This document shows positions 61,013 to 64,000 of a stretch of DNA of 64,000 nucleotides, one piece after another. Within the stretch, counting starts at the first letter, position 1; every line of letters starts with the position of its first letter. Under the pieces are notes generated by a model that did not search any database, was not told the DNA's origin, and was given only the letters and a program-made list of their open reading frames with translations. The DNA comes from an uncultured Micromonospora sp. (GTDB taxonomy: Bacteria; Actinomycetota; Actinomycetes; Mycobacteriales; Micromonosporaceae): NCBI GenBank assembly GCA_937951935.1, contig CALGAM010000070.1, positions 27,183 to 91,182 on the forward strand, written 5' to 3'. Position numbers and translations under genes: made by a program.

Positions 61013-62269
61013 ATGCGGATTCATCGGCTCGACGCGCCGAGCGACTTCGACCCCCTGCTGGAGCGGATCGGTTCGGCCCGCGTGGTGATGCTCGGCGAGG
61101 CCAGCCACGGGACGTACGACTACTACCGGATCCGGGAGCAGATCACCCGGCGTCTCATCGCCGAGTGCGGCTTCTCGTTCGTCGCCGTGGAGGGGGACTG
61201 GCCGGACTGCGACCTGGTGCACCGGTCGGTGACCGCCGCGCCGGACGGCGAGGTGGACCCGCAGAGCGCGCTGGAGCGCTTCGACCGCTGGCCGACCTGG
61301 ATGTGGGCGAACGCCGAGGTGGCCCGCTTCTGCCGCTGGCTGCGTGCCTGGAACCTGACCCGGCCGGAGCCGGACCGGGTCGGGTTCCACGGGCTCGACG
61401 TCTACAGCCTCTGGGAGTCGATGCAGGCCATCCTCGACTACCTGGGCGAGGAGGACCCGGCGTCGCTGGAGGCGGCGCAGGAGGCGTACCGCTGCTTCGA
61501 GCCGTACGGCAGCCGGATCGAGGAGTACGGCGTGGCCAGCCGGTTCGTCTCGGCCCGCTGCGAGGACGAGGTCGTGCGGCTGCTGGCCCGGATGCGCCGG
61601 CGTGCCGCACAGGACGGCCCCGGCGACTTCTCGGCGTGGCAGAACGCGGAGGTCGTGGCCGAGGCGGAGAAGTACTACCGGACGATGGTCGGCGGCGGGC
61701 CGCAGTCGTGGAACGTCCGGGACACCCACATGGCCGACACCCTGGACCGGCTGCTGCGGTGGTACGGCCCGCGGGCCAGGGCGGTGGTCTGGGCGCACAA
61801 CACCCACGTCGGCGACGCCCGCGCCACCGACATGGCGCAGAGCGGCATGATCAACATCGGCCAGCTCGCGCGGCAGCGGTACGGCGCCGGGAACGTGATG
61901 CTGGTCGGGTTCGGCAGCTACGAGGGGACCGTCGTCGCGGCCGACCGCTGGGGTGCGCCGCACCGGGTGATGACCGTGCCACCGGCCCGGCCCGGCTCGC
62001 TGGAGGAGCGGCTGCACACCCTGCTGCCCGACCGGGCGCTGCTGATCCTCTCCCACGGCGACAAACCGGACTGGCTCACCGAGGAGGCGGACCACCGGGC
62101 GATCGGGGTGGTGTACGACCCGTCGTTCGAGGCGTGGGGCAACTACGTCCCCACCCGGCTCGGCGACCGGTACGACGCCTTCGTCTGGTGCGACCACACC
62201 ACCGCGCTGCACCCGCTGCCCGCCCCGGTCGCCCCCGGCGAACTGGAGACCTACCCCTCCGGGGTGTAG
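61013..62269 (+). CDS. Erythromycin esterase / EreA-like hydrolase
   Basis: 418 aa. Motifs match the erythromycin esterase family: LGEASHGT-YDYY with the catalytic Glu and His, FVAVEGDWPD with Glu, and WAHNTHVGDA with His. Members cleave macrolide lactones or act on unknown small molecules; many chromosomal homologues have no resistance role. ATG start. The end overlaps a small convergent gene by 19 nt. Confidence 0.86.
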   Translation: MRIHRLDAPSDFDPLLERIGSARVVMLGEASHGTYDYYRIREQITRRLIAECGFSFVAVEGDWPDCDLVHRSVTAAPDGEVDPQSALERFDRWPTWMWANAEVARFCRWLRAWNLTRPEPDRVGFHGLDVYSLWESMQAILDYLGEEDPASLEAAQEAYRCFEPYGSRIEEYGVASRFVSARCEDEVVRLLARMRRRAAQDGPGDFSAWQNAEVVAEAEKYYRTMVGGGPQSWNVRDTHMADTLDRLLRWYGPRARAVVWAHNTHVGDARATDMAQSGMINIGQLARQRYGAGNVMLVGFGSYEGTVVAADRWGAPHRVMTVPPARPGSLEERLHTLLPDRALLILSHGDKPDWLTEEADHRAIGVVYDPSFEAWGNYVPTRLGDRYDAFVWCDHTTALHPLPAPVAPGELETYPSGV

Positions 62270-62478
62270 CCCCGGGGTGGCAGGTCGCCGAGCCGCCCGG
62301 CGAGGACCAGCCGCTCGTACGCCCACCGCCACTCGTCGCACCGGCTCCGCCCGCACCGGACGCACACCCGCGACTCCGGGTCGTCGGCGTGGGTCAGCAG
62401 CGTGGCCCGGAAGTGCGCGGCCATCTCGTCGGAGACGGCGACCGGCCCCGACGGTGGCACCGCGTCGCCGGGCCTCAC
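62251..62478 (-). CDS. Small Cys/Arg-rich protein with CxxC motif
   Basis: 75 aa with GTG start at 62478, overlapping the preceding small gene by GTGA. It has CVRCGRSRC, which could bind zinc or a cluster, followed by an EWRWAYERLVLAGRL helix. Small coupled proteins of this kind occur in Micromonosporaceae, but the function is unknown to me. It overlaps the 3' end of the erythromycin-esterase gene by 19 nt. Confidence 0.55.
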   Translation of the reverse strand: MRPGDAVPPSGPVAVSDEMAAHFRATLLTHADDPESRVCVRCGRSRCDEWRWAYERLVLAGRLGDLPPRGYTPEG

Positions 62479-62600
62479 CGCCGACCCTCCCACCGTCGGC
62501 TCTCCCACCGGCACCCGTCGACGTCGCGGGCGTGGCGGGTCTGCCACCGCCGCAGCGCCGCCTTCACCCGGTCGGCGTCGTTCGCGGGCGGCTTTCGCAT
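62475..62600 (-). CDS. Short hypothetical ORF (41 aa)
   Basis: 41 aa, ATG 62600, very basic with a KAALRRWQTRHARDVDG helix. Its TGA overlaps the GTG of the Cys-rich gene (GTGA), which supports translation of both. Function unknown; it might be a coupling leader peptide. Low confidence because of size. Confidence 0.4.
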   Translation of the reverse strand: MRKPPANDADRVKAALRRWQTRHARDVDGCRWESRRWEGRR

Positions 62601-62726
62601 CCCGCACGTGGTACCTCCTGCCGTCCGGTCGGTTGGATCGGCACCGAGGCGGGCGGGGTCGGCACCCGCCACGCCGGCATGGCGGGAACCGGTGGCCCAG
62701 CACCCGCCCCGGGCCTGGGTAGATGG

Positions 62727-62821
62727 TGTTCGGCGATGTGACGGAGCAGAATGACGTCAAGTTGATGATGCTTATACGCAAAGCTCATGGTTTCGATACG
62801 CTCATCGAGATTCGCCGAACA
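62727..62821. promoter_or_regulatory. Inverted repeats in the XRE/small-gene control region
   Basis: TGTTCGGCGA (62727-62736) is repeated inverted as TCGCCGAACA (62812-62821), 75 nt apart, flanking a less GC-rich stretch with TTGATG and TTATAC elements. It could be a paired regulator site or a loop; no further symmetry is seen. Confidence 0.4.
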
Positions 62822-62856
62822 GGTCAGGTCAGCCGCCCACCCGTCCGAGGTATCCC

Positions 62857-64000
62857 ATGCCGAGTCGCTCGCCGTCAGACTGCCACCGATGTGGCACCCG
62901 ACTCGCCCGGGACAACCACACCGGACTGTGCGGCGGATGTCGTCGGGCAACGGCGAAGGGCCTACTGTCACCGCCGTCGGTGCCAGCGAACTTCTGGCGT
63001 ACGAAGGAACTGCTCGACGCGTTCGCCGAGCGTCACATCGGGCACGTCATCCGGGCGTACCGGCATCACCCGTATCACGGTCCTCGGCCGCTTCCCCAGG
63101 ACGTCGTCGCCGGCTGGATGGGGCAGTCGCAGGCTCAGCTCAGCCGCTTGGAGAACGGCCCCGGCCTGCGCGATCTCGATCGACTCGTCGCCTGGGCAAC
63201 CTTGCTCGGAATGCCCGCCGAACTGCTGTGGTTCGCGCTTCCTGGCGCGTCGGCGCCTCGGGCCGCACACGAGGCGGACAGTTTCGGGCTGTCCTTCATC
63301 CGTGCGCTTCGTGCTGCGGATCGACAGGTCGGCGGTGCCCATCTGTATGCGACCGTCACCACCCACCTCAACCGCCACTGGCACCCGCGCCTCGGGCGTT
63401 CCGAGGGAGGGACGAAAGATGAAACCTCCTTGGCCGGCGTTGCCCTGCTCAGCGAGATGGCGGGGTGGATGGCGCTGGACAGCGGCTCCAAGGAGGCCGC
63501 CCAGCGGCACCTGACACGGGCCGCGAGACTCGCGGCGGCCAGCGGCGACACCCAGCTGACCGCCCAGAGTTACGCGAGCCTGAGCCACGTGGCGCGGCTG
63601 CGGGGCAACGGCGCGGAGGCTCTGGCCCACGCCGAGACCGGCTTACGACACCTCCGGAGCGGCCCACCACATGGGCCACTTGCGGCTCGGTTGCTCATCA
63701 TGCGTGCGTGTGGCCTGGCGGCATCGGGAGATCCGGCCGGGGCCGTCGCGGTGACAGCGGAAGCGGAGCGGGAGTTCACCAACGGCGGTGGAGATGGGTC
63801 ACCGTGGCTGAGCCCTTTCGACGCGGCATCGTTCGCGTCCGAGGCGGCCTGGTGTTTCCTCCGCATTGGCGACCATCCGACGGCGGTCACCTGGCTGGAC
63901 CAGGCACTCGTGTACCGAGACGCGAGCCGGGTACGGAGTCGTGCCCTCGCACAGCTCATGCTCGCTGTGGCGTTGCTCGGCCAGGGGCGGGTCGACCAGG
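62857..64000 (+). CDS. XRE-family regulator with zinc ribbon and TPR-like helices (cut by window end)
   Basis: This reading frame stays open from ATG 62857 (GAGG upstream) to the last base, so only the first 381 codons are present. The N terminus has a zinc-ribbon-like pair (CHRCG...CGGC). A helix-turn-helix follows, WMGQSQAQLSRLENG, of XRE type. The rest is repeated helical TPR-like sequence. Codon 263 is TTA (63643-63645), the rare leucine codon read by bldA tRNA in Streptomyces. Such proteins are common regulators of development or secondary metabolism; its partner may be the adjacent small genes. Confidence 0.75.
   Translation, partial: MPSRSPSDCHRCGTRLARDNHTGLCGGCRRATAKGLLSPPSVPANFWRTKELLDAFAERHIGHVIRAYRHHPYHGPRPLPQDVVAGWMGQSQAQLSRLENGPGLRDLDRLVAWATLLGMPAELLWFALPGASAPRAAHEADSFGLSFIRALRAADRQVGGAHLYATVTTHLNRHWHPRLGRSEGGTKDETSLAGVALLSEMAGWMALDSGSKEAAQRHLTRAARLAAASGDTQLTAQSYASLSHVARLRGNGAEALAHAETGLRHLRSGPPHGPLAARLLIMRACGLAASGDPAGAVAVTAEAEREFTNGGGDGSPWLSPFDAASFASEAAWCFLRIGDHPTAVTWLDQALVYRDASRVRSRALAQLMLAVALLGQGRVDQ

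Noticed and set aside
61013..62269. Erythromycin-esterase homologue as self-resistance gene of the cluster
   Set aside because: It is more than 20 kb outside the cluster, and chromosomal homologues are often unrelated to resistance.
1..64000. Search for tRNA, rRNA, CRISPR, transposase or integrase
   Set aside because: No cloverleaf, rRNA, spacer-repeat array or recombinase motif was seen by eye. A search tool could still find a small RNA.

Overview
The window is about 70% GC actinomycete chromosome. High-GC codon use, many GTG starts, GTGA/ATGA start-stop overlaps, a PknB-type kinase, NarL-type two-component genes, secreted CBM2 proteins, F420-type oxidoreductases and DUF2795/DUF1707 proteins point to a Micromonosporaceae-like soil or marine actinobacterium (inference). 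I see no rRNA, tRNA, CRISPR, prophage or transposase.

Layout. 1-17.5 kb is housekeeping and accessory: an MprAB-like two-component pair followed by an HtrA protease, a BON-domain protein, a GT4 glycosyltransferase, an orphan sugar-type ABC ATPase, a NADAR protein, a Ser/Thr kinase, a patatin/PlsC pair, a giant polytopic membrane protein, and a pterin dehydratase/FHA pair. 17.5-41 kb is a biosynthetic gene cluster. 41-62.5 kb is mostly chromosomal: dimethylargininase/ornithine aminotransferase, a CBM2 protein, GNAT, Nei-type glycosylase, DUF1707, a DUF5937-like ArsR regulator, a CoA-disulfide-reductase-like flavoprotein, a GH18 chitinase, LtrA, an ABC exporter with its two-component system, and an erythromycin-esterase homologue. 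The right edge holds two tiny coupled genes and an XRE regulator cut by the window end.

The cluster is the most interesting part. Its core is a six-gene minus-strand run (39772 to 25445): AT-ACP; a 2011-aa protein with a FabL-like enoyl reductase, KS, chain-length-factor-like KS, KR and DH; a P450; a KR plus degenerate DH; a second P450; and a carotenoid-cleavage-type oxygenase. Around it lie an SDR, a retinal-dehydrogenase-like ALDH, two F420/LLM oxidoreductases, an acyl-CoA ligase, an MFS exporter, an ArsR-type regulator and a hot-dog thioesterase. The KS-CLF-KR-DH logic resembles PUFA synthases (PfaA/PfaC) more than modular or enediyne PKSs, but the FabL-type domain at the N terminus is unusual. 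I infer that an iterative synthase makes a long unsaturated chain, the P450s oxidise it, the carotenoid-oxygenase homologue splits a C=C bond to an aldehyde, and the ALDH makes the acid. I do not recognise the product.

Regulation. An 18-bp near-palindrome in the MFS/ArsR intergenic region (21291-21308) recurs as related copies in the 747-bp region upstream of the synthase operon, which suggests that the cluster's ArsR-type protein controls both promoters.
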